Source: Asparagopsis taxiformis (Eukaryota > Rhodophyta > Florideophyceae > Bonnemaisoniales > Bonnemaisoniaceae). Taken from it: a DNA stretch of 64,000 bases. The translations under genes were made by a program, and so were the position numbers. The notes below the pieces were generated by a model that made no database searches, had not been told where the DNA came from, and worked only from the letters and a program-made list of their open reading frames with translations. The number at the start of each line of letters is the position of its first letter. Position 1 is the first letter of the stretch. The stretch is from assembly GCA_030407315.1 (NCBI GenBank), contig JALQPE010000031.1:1-64000 (forward strand). The letters are read 5' to 3'. Of this stretch, positions 51,162 through 60,675 are shown piece after piece.

Positions 51162-52386
51162 TTATACATTCTTTGCCCCACTAACGTCAACTTCGTGGAA
51201 TTCAAGCGCACAAAGGTTGAGAAAAAGAGTTAGAAGAGAACAATAAACTTTGAACAAGACATGACGACTCCAGAACGAACCTATGCTGATCAAAACATCC
51301 TCTACTCCGGAATCTCTCAAAACTGCAAAGTTTTGCAAATCAGACCGATCCATATCTCTAATATTCTTCCGCAAATATGGGGATTGGTTCTGAAACAAGA
51401 AATTCACAAGAGCCAGTTCATAGAAGAAAGCGAAGATTGCCATGAAGGACAATAACCCCACTCGAAAAAAGGTTATAGCTATTCTGTATTTCGTTCTGAT
51501 CCATCTTCTTTCTTGCGCTGTGATAGTTGGATATTGTGTTGGGATTTGGGTCATAGAATTTCGAATATTCCTGTTCGTACTAGTGGTAGAGAAACGCTCA
51601 TCCTCAAGTGGTCGGATCTCTTCCGCAAAAGCTTCATCGCTGTTGCCGAACAATATTAACAAAGCAATACTCATAGATCCCCCGTGGATGAGATGAAGTC
51701 TCGAAGCAATACCAACAGCCACTATGGCGAAAAGCATTGCTATGATACTGAGAATAGCCCATGTTTCCAACTTGAAAGGACTAGTAAGCAGGGAGAATGT
51801 TTCCTTTCTTGATACATGATTGGTATCTTTTTTTTTGCCCTACAAGAATCAATGGGCTTTCGACAAGAGTGGTACTTGGCGTGAGATGACAGAGGCGCTT
51901 TTCAGTTACCAGCATAACATTAAGTGTGGCGAATTGATATCCTTTTTCTGCCATCACGTTTATGAAATCAACGAGGGCATTGAAGGTGCACTGGCTCAAA
52001 GGGCCGGCCCATGCACAGTATTGGTCTTTAGCGGATGTTTCATCTACCAGATTGAATATCCCACCGTGAAGTGATGGGTGATGATGCATACGAGACTCTC
52101 TGTCGCACCGAAATGGTTTTTGCAAGTCCTCAGTATTTGGGTACGAGAGTATCTCGGCATCGAAATGGATGAAGGGCTCTTCTTCAAGGAAGAGATAGCA
52201 TATGCGTTCCTTGCATATTTGGAATGCTTGACCATTTTTCTGAAGAAGCGAGAGACAGTTGCTGCCTGGCAACTCTGTCAAGAACCTCTCTTTGGCGTCG
52301 TGAGAATTGCAATTGAACGGTTTAGGTGCAGAGGTGATAGAAAGGTTTACAAGCGAGAGGAAAAGGAAGATTGACAGAATACTCAT
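51162..52386 (-). CDS. Signal-peptide, multi-TM protein, paralogue-like, unknown function
   Basis: ATG at 52386 (another at 52407) gives a signal peptide, MSILSIFLFLSLVNLSITSA, like that of the neighbour (MNFLSIFLLLSFSS). Exon 1 runs to 51844, then an apparent 73-nt intron (51843-51771, GTAGGG...TTTCAAG). Exon 2 from 51770 encodes WAILSIIAMLFAIVAVGIA and FFRVGLLSFMAIFAFFYEL, two TM helices. The luminal part has paired Cys (CKERICYLF, CAWAGPLSQC). The frame stops at 51162, but a pyrimidine-rich stretch with CTAAC near 51220 suggests another intron, so the C-terminus is uncertain. Same strand and layout as 48590-50180, so tandem divergence is likely. Confidence 0.5.
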
Positions 52387-52407
52387 GTTGACAGGTGTGA
52401 TGTCCAT

Positions 52408-53024
52408 TCAAAACTGCCAACATGAGAAGCCGGTGTGATACCGGCTATGTAGCATAGTCGGACTGGAACAAACAATGCAATATCATAGGCTGTGATGTTG
52501 CATTGTTTCTTCGATATACTTGATTTGGTTGCTCAGATGAGACACTCTCACATCAATAGTACCGCAGCTTCGGTACGGGGGAGAAATCGTTGCAAACCTA
52601 ACAGTCGTCAAATTGGACCTGGGCGTCATGCAATGAATTTATTAGAGATCGAGCAGGCTGCTAATCAAAACATCTAGCCCCTCAAAAAGAGCACCTGGCG
52701 CTTTATAATTGGATGCCATTTGCAAAGCTAAAAGAATGTGCCCAGAGCCGGGTCCGTGGAAATAGGCCTTCTGTGGGCGGTGCCAAAATATCCAGGATCG
52801 AGAGAAAAAGTAATCCTGCCATCTATCCAATTGTCTCTCTTCCTTTACCAACTCAGCCTTTCCCCTCATCTTTCAATGGCCTGGAAGTGGGGCCACCGAG
52901 TCAATCCCGAGCGATGGCCGCTTTACACTGACCCAAACGCCACCATGCATTGCTGCACATTGTCCAACAAAGCGTGCTGCAGAAAATATTAAATTTGTAA
53001 GTGGTGTAATGGCCTTTTTCAGAA
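52408..53024. other. Intergenic, no clear gene
   Basis: Upstream side of the gene at 51162. TTATAAAG on the minus strand near 52700-52707 could be a TATA element. Short overlapping frames at 52640-52990 show no motif. Confidence 0.35.
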
Positions 53025-53153
53025 TGTCAGGATGCCAACAAAAGACAGCTGTCCGACGCACCGTCGCGACGCCGACGAGAACGGAACACACTAACATATA
53101 ATAGAAGACAACAGACATAATGAGTAAAGGACAGGATTCATTCTCCTCTAGCA
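53025..53153 (+). repeat. copia 5' LTR
   Basis: Starts TGTCAGGATGCCAACA and ends CTCCTCTAGCA. Matches 58415-58547 with scattered changes, for example GAGAACGGAACACAC against GAAAACGGAACAGAC, so it is older than the gypsy insertions. Confidence 0.8.
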
Positions 53154-53166
53154 GGTTATGGGCTAC
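53154..53166 (+). other. copia primer-binding site, half-tRNA-iMet type
   Basis: GGTTATGGGCTAC adjoins the LTR. Its first ten bases match the complement of the initiator tRNA-Met anticodon stem-loop, as in the site at 20256-20270. Confidence 0.6.
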
Positions 53167-53237
53167 TTCCTGCCCATTGTGACTCACGATCTCTCCACAC
53201 GCACCCCCAATCACGCGACGACCCATCCGCCCCACCA

Positions 53238-53769
53238 ATGGAATCCACACGCCTACCTACCCTGTCCCCAGCGAACCATCGCTTCTGGAAAAGAACGCTC
53301 CAGGCCCTCGCAGCCAACCTCGGCCTCGTTGCACACCCCGATCCCAGAACCACAGCCCCTGCCGACCCTGACGCGTTCGCCAAACTCAAACTAGACCAGG
53401 AAAGGCTATTCCTCATATAAGCGAGCACACAAGAATCTATCGCCACACGTCTTTCCGACGACTGACTCTCTTGCCTCCCCACCCCCTCTCATCACAGCGC
53501 ACATCCTAAACCATATCAAAGACACCGCATCCCTGCCGCATGAACTATTGGAAGAACGTACCAGATCAATCACCCTCGACCCCGGTATGGATCTCGACAC
53601 GTACTTCGCCAAACACGGCACCATGCGCATCGAAATGCGCAATGCGCAGTACCCTGGAATCGAGTCAGACAGCACTACAATTAAATTCTTGCTCCTCGGT
53701 CTACGTCACAACCTAGACTACCGCACCGCAAATGACCTCCTAACGTTGGACCCCAATACACTTCTCTGA
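53238..53769 (+). pseudogene. copia gag (broken)
   Basis: ATG at 53238 opens MESTRLPTLSPANHRFWKR, which stops at 53420. Gag-like sequence resumes in another frame from 53548 (ITLDPGMDLDTYFAKHGTM, TIKFLLLGLRHNLDYRTAN) and stops at 53769. The zinc-knuckle region is not recognisable. Confidence 0.6.
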
Positions 53770-54023
53770 CGTCGTCGTACGCCTACGACGCATGGAAGCC
53801 AACATCAAAATACGCAAATCGGCACCACACACAAACCACACACACAATCTCCCCCACACAGTACCCCATCCCACGCCACACCAGAAACTGAATCCCCAGC
53901 AAATGGTGTGCATACCACCGCTCATACACACACCACACGCATGAGTGCCGAACTCGCCCCAGGCATCACAGCACAACGCGCCAGCAGCCCAAAACTATCA
54001 CCAACAAGCCGTTCGCGCACGAG

Positions 54024-54593
54024 GTGACTCAAATTGCACACGGACGGCTGACGGAAGACACAGAGACGTTCTTAGACTTCCACAGTAACATAAATGTGTC
54101 CGAGCCGGGTAAGTCCTTCATACTAGACTCCGGAGCACTCCCATCCCACGTTTCATCGGCCACACCACACATGACCCGCTGCACCCCCACGCGCTTCACG
54201 AAAACAGCCGCTAACCGCCTCTACCTCATCACCTATACCGATCCCCTACAGATACGAGCGAAGAACACAACGCTCAAGATCCCTAACGCCGTATGCTCTC
54301 CTTCCATACGCCACAACCTCCTCACCGTCCACTACATAGCAGCCAACAATGGAAACGTCACATTTACCCCTAAAGCGGCTTACCTCTGCCCCCACAGAAT
54401 CAGAACACAAATAAAACTGGCGGAATTTCATGATGGCCTTTACAACTTCCGCGAAGTCATACAACCCACGTGTCGTACAGCCAGAACAATGCGCAATACA
54501 CCATCCAACTCACCTCCGCCCTCACCCGCACCTTCATCCAAGAAAAGCCGTCGCCCCACACCCGATACCCCAGGTCAATACACTCGGAGCTAG
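54024..54593 (+). pseudogene. copia protease region
   Basis: SFILDSGALPSHVSS carries the Asp-Ser-Gly motif, followed by IRHNLLTVHYIAANNGNVTF as in copia proteases. A low-complexity tail and the nested LTR follow. Confidence 0.65.
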
Positions 54594-54933
54594 AAAAAGA
54601 TCCAGTGGGATCGACCATGGCGGACCAAACACAACGCACCCCGCCCAGTACAACGACAGCACAAACCGCAGTAAACCACAGTCGCTGCTCCCCCAAAACC
54701 GTATCAACCTCCCCCTCCGCCACCAACACAAACTATCCTCAGCGGCATACTCCCACCTCGATCCTACCCTCCACCAAAAATACCACCACACCCAAACCCC
54801 CACAGCGAGCACCCAAAGACACTAGACAAAGTCTACCCCCTCTGTTCAAACGCGCACAAACACCCAACAACCCTCTAAAATCACAAGTACACACAGAAGC
54901 ACCACAACTGCCCCAAACCATGCCAGACCCTCC

Positions 54934-55554
54934 TGTAGGACCAGCCGGAATGGAGATCGCTAAGGGAGTTCTAGAATTGCTAGCCGTGTCAGGGCGAGGT
55001 GAACCGGATCGCGCTGATGAACTTGCGTTTCGCGCGTCGCTCTGTCGCGGTGGCGATCGGGTGGTACAACGGCGGAACGCGCAGGGATCGATGGCAACAT
55101 GGGATTCGCGGGCCGGCGCAAGCCGTGATCTCAGGCTGAGATCATCGAGTAAACTCGAGCTCAACACGATCCACGCAGGGGTCGTAAATCCCAGGCCTAG
55201 TGGTATGCGACGCAACGCGCAGTATCGCGGTGCGACGCAGTTCGACGGTCGGTAAACGCGGCGCGCGCGCACGTATGTCGGCAATCGTGAGCAATCCGCA
55301 CGCAACGTCCCAACGCAATCGGTCCTCGCGACGCGCTGAACGCTTAACTCGTAGCTGCGAAAGTGCTGACTGTTTATTGGTAAGGTGCGAAGCAGAACAA
55401 CCATTAGTAGATAACTAGCTAGGACAGGTTGTCCTTGCGCGACCGGCCGGCGACCGCGCGCTCGCACGCAAAAAGGGAAATATCTGGGAAAAAGACTTTC
55501 GTCATAAAAATCCCAAGAAGGGGAAATAACGGGAAATTCGTAGAAATCGCTACA
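54934..55554 (+). repeat. Nested partial LTR element (LTR plus primer site)
   Basis: GC-rich 621 bp beginning TGTAGGACCAGCC and ending GAAATCGCTACA (TGTAG...CTACA). Two bases later comes TGGCGCCAGAATCG (55557-55570), a TGG-type primer-binding site, then (AATCGC)n and about 130 bp of leader before copia integrase text resumes. It is probably the 5' end of a foreign gypsy-type element; no second LTR or coding region is present. Confidence 0.5.
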
Positions 55555-55565
55555 CGTGGCGCCAG

Positions 55566-55591
55566 AATCGCAATCGCAATCGCAATCGCAC
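55566..55591. repeat. AATCGC short tandem repeat
   Basis: About four copies of AATCGC inside the leader of the nested LTR fragment. Confidence 0.8.
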
Positions 55592-55774
55592 GCGCTCGCG
55601 CGCAGGCGCACCGTGACACGTAATTGAATCGCCACGCGTACGCTCGCTTACTAACTAAACGGGGATGCACGCGGACTCAACTCGACGATATCGCTTCAAC
55701 CCGCGTTCGCGTTCTCGGCATAAATTGCGCCACACCTCCCACCACATCGGCACCTACCCCACCATCGACGTCAC

Positions 55775-56758
55775 ACCGTGACCTACACCTCAAACTGGCA
55801 CACGCCAACCCTCAGACAATCCAGAGAATGTGCGAACACCATATGCTTCCCGTCATCGCAAACAACGACGAAACCGCCCCACCCAAATTCATGTGCTGCG
55901 CGTGTGCGCGATAGCCAAAATACGCAAAGCCCCACACAAACCGACAATTCATACGCACCAACTCGGCACCACATCTCGTCCGACGTCTGCGGCCTGATCA
56001 CGCCCACATCCCGACACGGTAACCGCTACATAGTCACATTTGTCGACACCAAATCACGATTTATGACCACATACACAATTCCGGATCGTTCCCACATCCC
56101 CCAACTCACTGTCCAATACCTGGAACAAGTCCACACCATGTACGGCACCTACCCGCGATTCCTCCGTACAGACAACGCTAAGGAATACCTGTCACAGTCC
56201 CTCACAACCGCCCTCCAACAACGAGGTATCACGCACATCAAAACCGTCCCCCACACTCCGGAACAAAACAGCCTCGCTGAACGAATAAACGGAACGCTAC
56301 TCAATGCCGTGCGCGCAAACCTGGCTCTCAGCCAACTGACCGACACGTTTTGGGACGATGCACTACAGGATGCAACCTTCAAGCGTAACCTGACACTGCA
56401 ATCCACCACTGGTCGAATCCCTCACACCGATTGGTATGCTAAATCGGTGGATGTTAGTAACATCCAACGCCTCTTCGCCTTCGGCCTAATTGGCCACGCT
56501 CCAGTGCTCTCTCCCAAAACGAAACTACAGCCACGCGCACTAACCGTTCGATACCTCCATAGTATAGAAATCCACACCATCACGGCAGAGGACCTCATAA
56601 CCGGCAAGGACCTCTACATGTCTGCACTCAACTTCCACCCATACTACTCGGACCAAGACCCCACCCAACGCCCATCCATGATATTCACAACCATTACACC
56701 AAAGAACAACCACAGAACGATACCCCCTATACCATCCCACACGCCCGCACCAAAATAG
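55775..56758 (+). pseudogene. copia integrase
   Basis: Zinc block RDLHLKLAHANPQTIQRMC with FMCCACAR, a frame change near 55910, then SSDVCGLITPTS (Asp), FLRTDNAKEYLS (Asp) and TPEQNSLAERINGTLL (Glu), so the catalytic triad is present. It continues to LHSIEIHTITAEDLITG, which resembles the C-terminal domain, and stops at 56758. Confidence 0.75.
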
Positions 56759-56819
56759 CATCGCAGCGCCAAGAAATACCCAGACGCGACAGAATGGGCT
56801 GCAGCACATGACGCCGAAT

Positions 56820-58380
56820 TGCAAAAGCTCGATGACATGCAAGCCATCAAATAGACAACTTTTCACCAGATTCCACCTGACGCCAAAGCCATACCGCTCA
56901 CCATGACGTACAGATACGAACGCGACAGCGACGACCAAATCATAGAACGAAATGCTCGATGTGACGTCGCAGTGAAATGATGCTCCCACTCACCCACTTC
57001 GACCCTGCCACAACGGTCACATTCAGAGCAGACAAGACCACTATCCGGCTCCTGCTCTGCCATGCATCCGCTCACCGCATACCCATCGAACACTTCGATA
57101 TCACGTCAGCATACCTCCACGAACCATTTACACACCACATTCCAGTATTCATCAAGCAGCACTCACTCTTCGACGGCTCATACAAACACCAGGAACCAGC
57201 AGGTACAATGGAAAGGAACATATACGGAACAAAGCAAGGCGGCCGCATATTCTGCGACGGCACCCGCGACTTCCTCACTGCTTACAATTTCACAAAGCTC
57301 AAGTCGGACCCCTTCTGATTCTGCTTCACACGCTTCACATTCACCGGATACATTTTCGTAGCAATGACAATTGATGATTTTCTAGCTTGCGCGACACATC
57401 AAAGGCTTCTGGACGAGCTACACCAGATACTTTGCACAAAATACATCGTGAAACGGCTCGGCTTTCCATCCCCGTACCTCAACTGGCATGTAACACACAC
57501 CCCGCAAGGAATCCACATATCCCAACCACATACGCTCAGTAGTGACCAAAACAAAATGACCGACGCAAAACCCATAGACAAGCTGTACTCCGACGGAATT
57601 GACTTATCCCCGCCAGGCCCGGACGAAACCCAAGACGACATAACCGCCGTCACTTACCGTGAAGTCATCGGCGAACTGCGATACCTGACCGACTGCACAC
57701 GCCCCGAGCTTCAATTCTTCATCAACGCCCTCGCCCGCGCGTCACACAAACCGACCCAGCGACACTGGAAACACCTGAAGAGGCTTATACGCTTCCTCAA
57801 ACATACCTCCTCCCTCGGAATTTCCTTCCCCTCCACACCCCACGAAGACCCACCGATATCCTATGCAGACGCAGATTTCGCCATCGAGAAGACCACGAGA
57901 AAGTCTATCTCAGGCTCACTGCACTTACTACATGGATCACCCATCCACTGGGCCTCCCGAAGGCAATCCCTCGTTACACTCAGCACATGTGACGCAGAAT
58001 TCATATCTATATCCGACACGGTGAGACAAACGAACTGGCTCGCTGGACTTCTCAAAGAACTCAGCATCATCCCACAACAGCACGGGATTACCACATATAC
58101 CGACTCACAGTCCACCCTACAAATCGCGATACAAACGGCACCAACCAAACAACGCAAATTCATAGATATACGGTACCACCACATCATCGACAACATCAAC
58201 AAACAACAAATCAGGCTACTCTACACACCAAACAACAAAATGTTAGCCTACGTATTTACAAAGCCACTTTCTAACCCTGCATTGCAGTGGATATCAACCT
58301 CTATACAAATCAGGAACCCCTCGACAACGAACAAATTTTCACACCGCCCCTTGGCGACAGGGTGCGTTTCAGGATGCTAA
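56820..58380 (+). pseudogene. copia reverse transcriptase and RNase H (broken)
   Basis: EHFDITSAYLHEPFTHHIPV, MERNIYGTKQGGRIFCDGTR, then a stop at 57316-57318. The frame resumes with AMTIDDFLACATHQRLLD (IDDF again), ELRYLTDCTRPELQF, SYADADFAIEKTTRKSISGS, STCDAEFISISDTVRQTNW and KFIDIRYHHIIDNINKQQI. The last frame stops at 58378-58380. RNase H Asp and Glu residues are present. Confidence 0.8.
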
Positions 58381-58414
58381 CAAACAGTAAGTTGCCAACA
58401 GGCAGCGACGAAAT

Positions 58415-58547
58415 TAGTCAGGATGCTAAGAAAAGACAGCTGTCCGACGCACCGTCGCGACGCCGACGAAAACGGAACAGACTAACATGTAATAGAAGAC
58501 TACAGACATAATGAATAAAGAAGGGCAGGATTCATTCTCCTCTAGCA
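58415..58547 (+). repeat. copia 3' LTR
   Basis: Begins (T)AGTCAGGATGCTAAGA, with the expected TGTC changed, and ends CCTCTAGCA. A second copy of its first bases (TTTCAGGATGCTAACA) sits about 50 bp upstream at 58366. Confidence 0.75.
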
Positions 58548-59074
58548 CTTTTCGCCCAATGGAGCTTTTAGATAGCTATTGAAAATATGCTAAATTTCAT
58601 TAGATAATTCATGAGGTCAGTGAAAACGACCCAAAATACAAAAAATGATCAAAAGTATCCTTTTTCGTGATAAATTAATCAAAGTGTCATAGATCCAGTA
58701 TTTCATCCAAGACCGACCTATGTCCTAATTCATACATCTCTTCCTGAACAATAGATCAGTTCTGAAAAGATCTGTTCCTCTAGAAAAAGATGCTTCATAG
58801 CGTATAACTGGAGTCTTTTACCTTATTTAACAATACCAAGAATCCTTCACTACACTTATCACCCTTCCATATCCTTAACCCTCAATTTCGCAAAAATACA
58901 ATGCTCTGATGAATGCCGCGCCTTGCGCATGATTTCTGAAGGATTAGAAGAGCGCAGGGAGCGAATTACGGCGTACTAAGACCGCCCATGACCAGAGAGT
59001 GCTGATGAAGACAAATTGTCCAGACTTGTGATGGATGGATTTTTCGAGGAAGAAGCGCAGAACCTATCAAACAG
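58548..59074. other. AT-rich spacer, no gene
   Basis: Many short runs of A and T, no supported frame. It may belong to the 5' part of the transposase fragment's element. Confidence 0.35.
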
Positions 59075-59356
59075 ATGACAAATTTTACACCATCCGAATT
59101 TGGATCTCTCTGAAAGACTATGGTTAATCATGTGAAGTCCAAGTGGAACGAACGGAGAGGCCGCAAGTTTGACCATGAACCAAAGGACGTCTTGTTCATG
59201 AATCTTACAGTAATCAAGCACGGTGGTGAGTGGGATTACATGGGGAGGATGTTCAAAATCAAGGGCCCGACATTTGAGAAGCTTATCATAGGGCTTCTCA
59301 AAGTGGTATCAGGAGAGCTTTATATGGTGCTCGTGGCTAAACTAAGGCCCAAATAA
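59075..59356 (+). pseudogene. Transposase N-terminal fragment
   Basis: One frame reads MTNFTPSEFGSL, a TGA (59111-59113) where Trp is usual, then KTMVNHVKSKWNERRGRKF, DVLFMNLTVIKHGGEWDYMG and RMFKIKGPTFEKLI. This block order (Trp-Asn-x2-Arg-Gly-Arg; LKHGG-x-WD; MFK-x-K-x-PTFE) recalls the N-terminal region of DDE transposases multiplied in oomycetes and algae. It stops at 59356 with no catalytic domain downstream. Confidence 0.4.
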
Positions 59357-60675
59357 AGTATTGAAAAAGACCGAGTGTGGTGCGTAGTTCGGTGAAGTTA
59401 GCTGATACGAGCTATGGACACGCTGTTCTACGAACGAAGCAACGAACATTGAAACCCGCTGGTGTTTGACTGTATTGGTAGAAAGGTAGAGTAGGTTAGC
59501 AGGTAGACACGAGCGTCACGACGCAACGTTCGACGCGTGGATTACGCCCGATGAAAGAGGTGGCACGTCACCGGAGGCGCTCTCAACCAAGCCCGTAGGC
59601 ACTACACGCGATCAGCCTCACGTATAGCAGTGGGTGGAGAGTGCGCAGCTCGACGGAAGATGATAGCCTCGTTAGGCGAAAACGTAAACGCGAAACCTAG
59701 GAAGTCAGTCGTAGACTAGAGCCGTTTCTCGTTCGATGCTTGTCCTCTTTCCCTCCCGGCACAACGCCAATACATATTTAGCCAAGATGGCGTCGCATTA
59801 CAGTGTAAACACTACTTGTAACGCCCCCGAATGGGAAAGGACCTTGTGGGTCACGCGCATGGGCCCGTTAGTCCGTTGGCCGCGTACCACCTCGTTCATT
59901 GCATACGTGAGCCGGTTACGGGCGTGAACGCGCCAACAATGCTTGTACATTGCTGTCATTGTTCGAGTCCGCCGAAATTCGAATTCCGCGGAAAGTCGTA
60001 AATAATCGCAATTTCGAAATTGCCAGGTATACTACGCCGAATTTGCACAGGCCTACTCGCAACGGAGAATCTGCGTGATAATGGGCCATGACATGTGAGA
60101 ACAACACAACGATTAGCACATGTGTCCACTGTGACCTACCTTGCTGCTGTAGTACTCTGAATATATCCTGACAGTTTACCAGTTCGGTGAAGAGTAGACG
60201 TGTAATCGGTTTGCGGTCTTTCCAGTTGAAGCCGACAAGGCCCAAACCAGAGCGGTCCGTCATATCACGAATAAACATTGGTCCGATCCGTAAAAATTAC
60301 GTAACGGTTGACGGTCGCAATTCCTATTACGGTCTAGTTTATCGGTCCACAAGCCCTGTGGGGGAAGTTGGATTAGACCGCTGGACCGTTTCCTCACATT
60401 CTCGAACGTATCATTGTTCGACAATCTACTACAATAGAGGTGAAGAGTGAAACGTCTTCAATAATAATGGATAGTTGAGCTCCGAGCAGAATAGATACTT
60501 CTGCTCTCTGCAGACTAAACATAAAACGATATTTCATCATCTCCCGGTCTTCACGGCAGAATGTACATAGCACTTCTTTGTTCAAAACATGAATGCAACA
60601 TCGAACACAACTCTTCTACGGACGGTTTCCACGAGCTCGCAGTCGCCACGTCGAAAAAGAGTCAATAGATCCAAG
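59357..60675. other. Unassigned, partly GC-rich spacer
   Basis: 59390-59990 is GC-rich, without long frames, and resembles an LTR or leader, but I found no paired copy, TSD or tRNA. 60000-60675 leads to the hAT transposase. Confidence 0.35.

Larger units (their letters stand above)
53025..58547 (+). mobile_element. Ty1/copia element, frame-broken, with both LTRs and a nested LTR fragment
   Basis: Short LTRs (53025-53153, 58415-58547) flank gag, protease, integrase, RT and RNase H in copia order. The primer site follows the left LTR. A partial 0.6-kb LTR insertion (54934 to about 55720) lies between protease and integrase. Protein-level relation to the copia at 6.7-11.6 kb is clear (IDDF polymerase motif, C/A-rich coding strand), but LTRs differ. 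Confidence 0.85.

Noticed and set aside
54739..55635. 298-codon minus-strand open frame
   Set aside because: It crosses the border between copia sequence and the nested LTR, is antisense to both, has Arg/Ser-rich low-complexity text and no motif. It is a by-product of GC-rich sequence.
59930..59985. tRNA-like B box (GTTCGAGTC)
   Set aside because: No acceptor-stem partner or A box at the right distance upstream and no cloverleaf, so neither tRNA nor a tRNA-derived SINE is supported.
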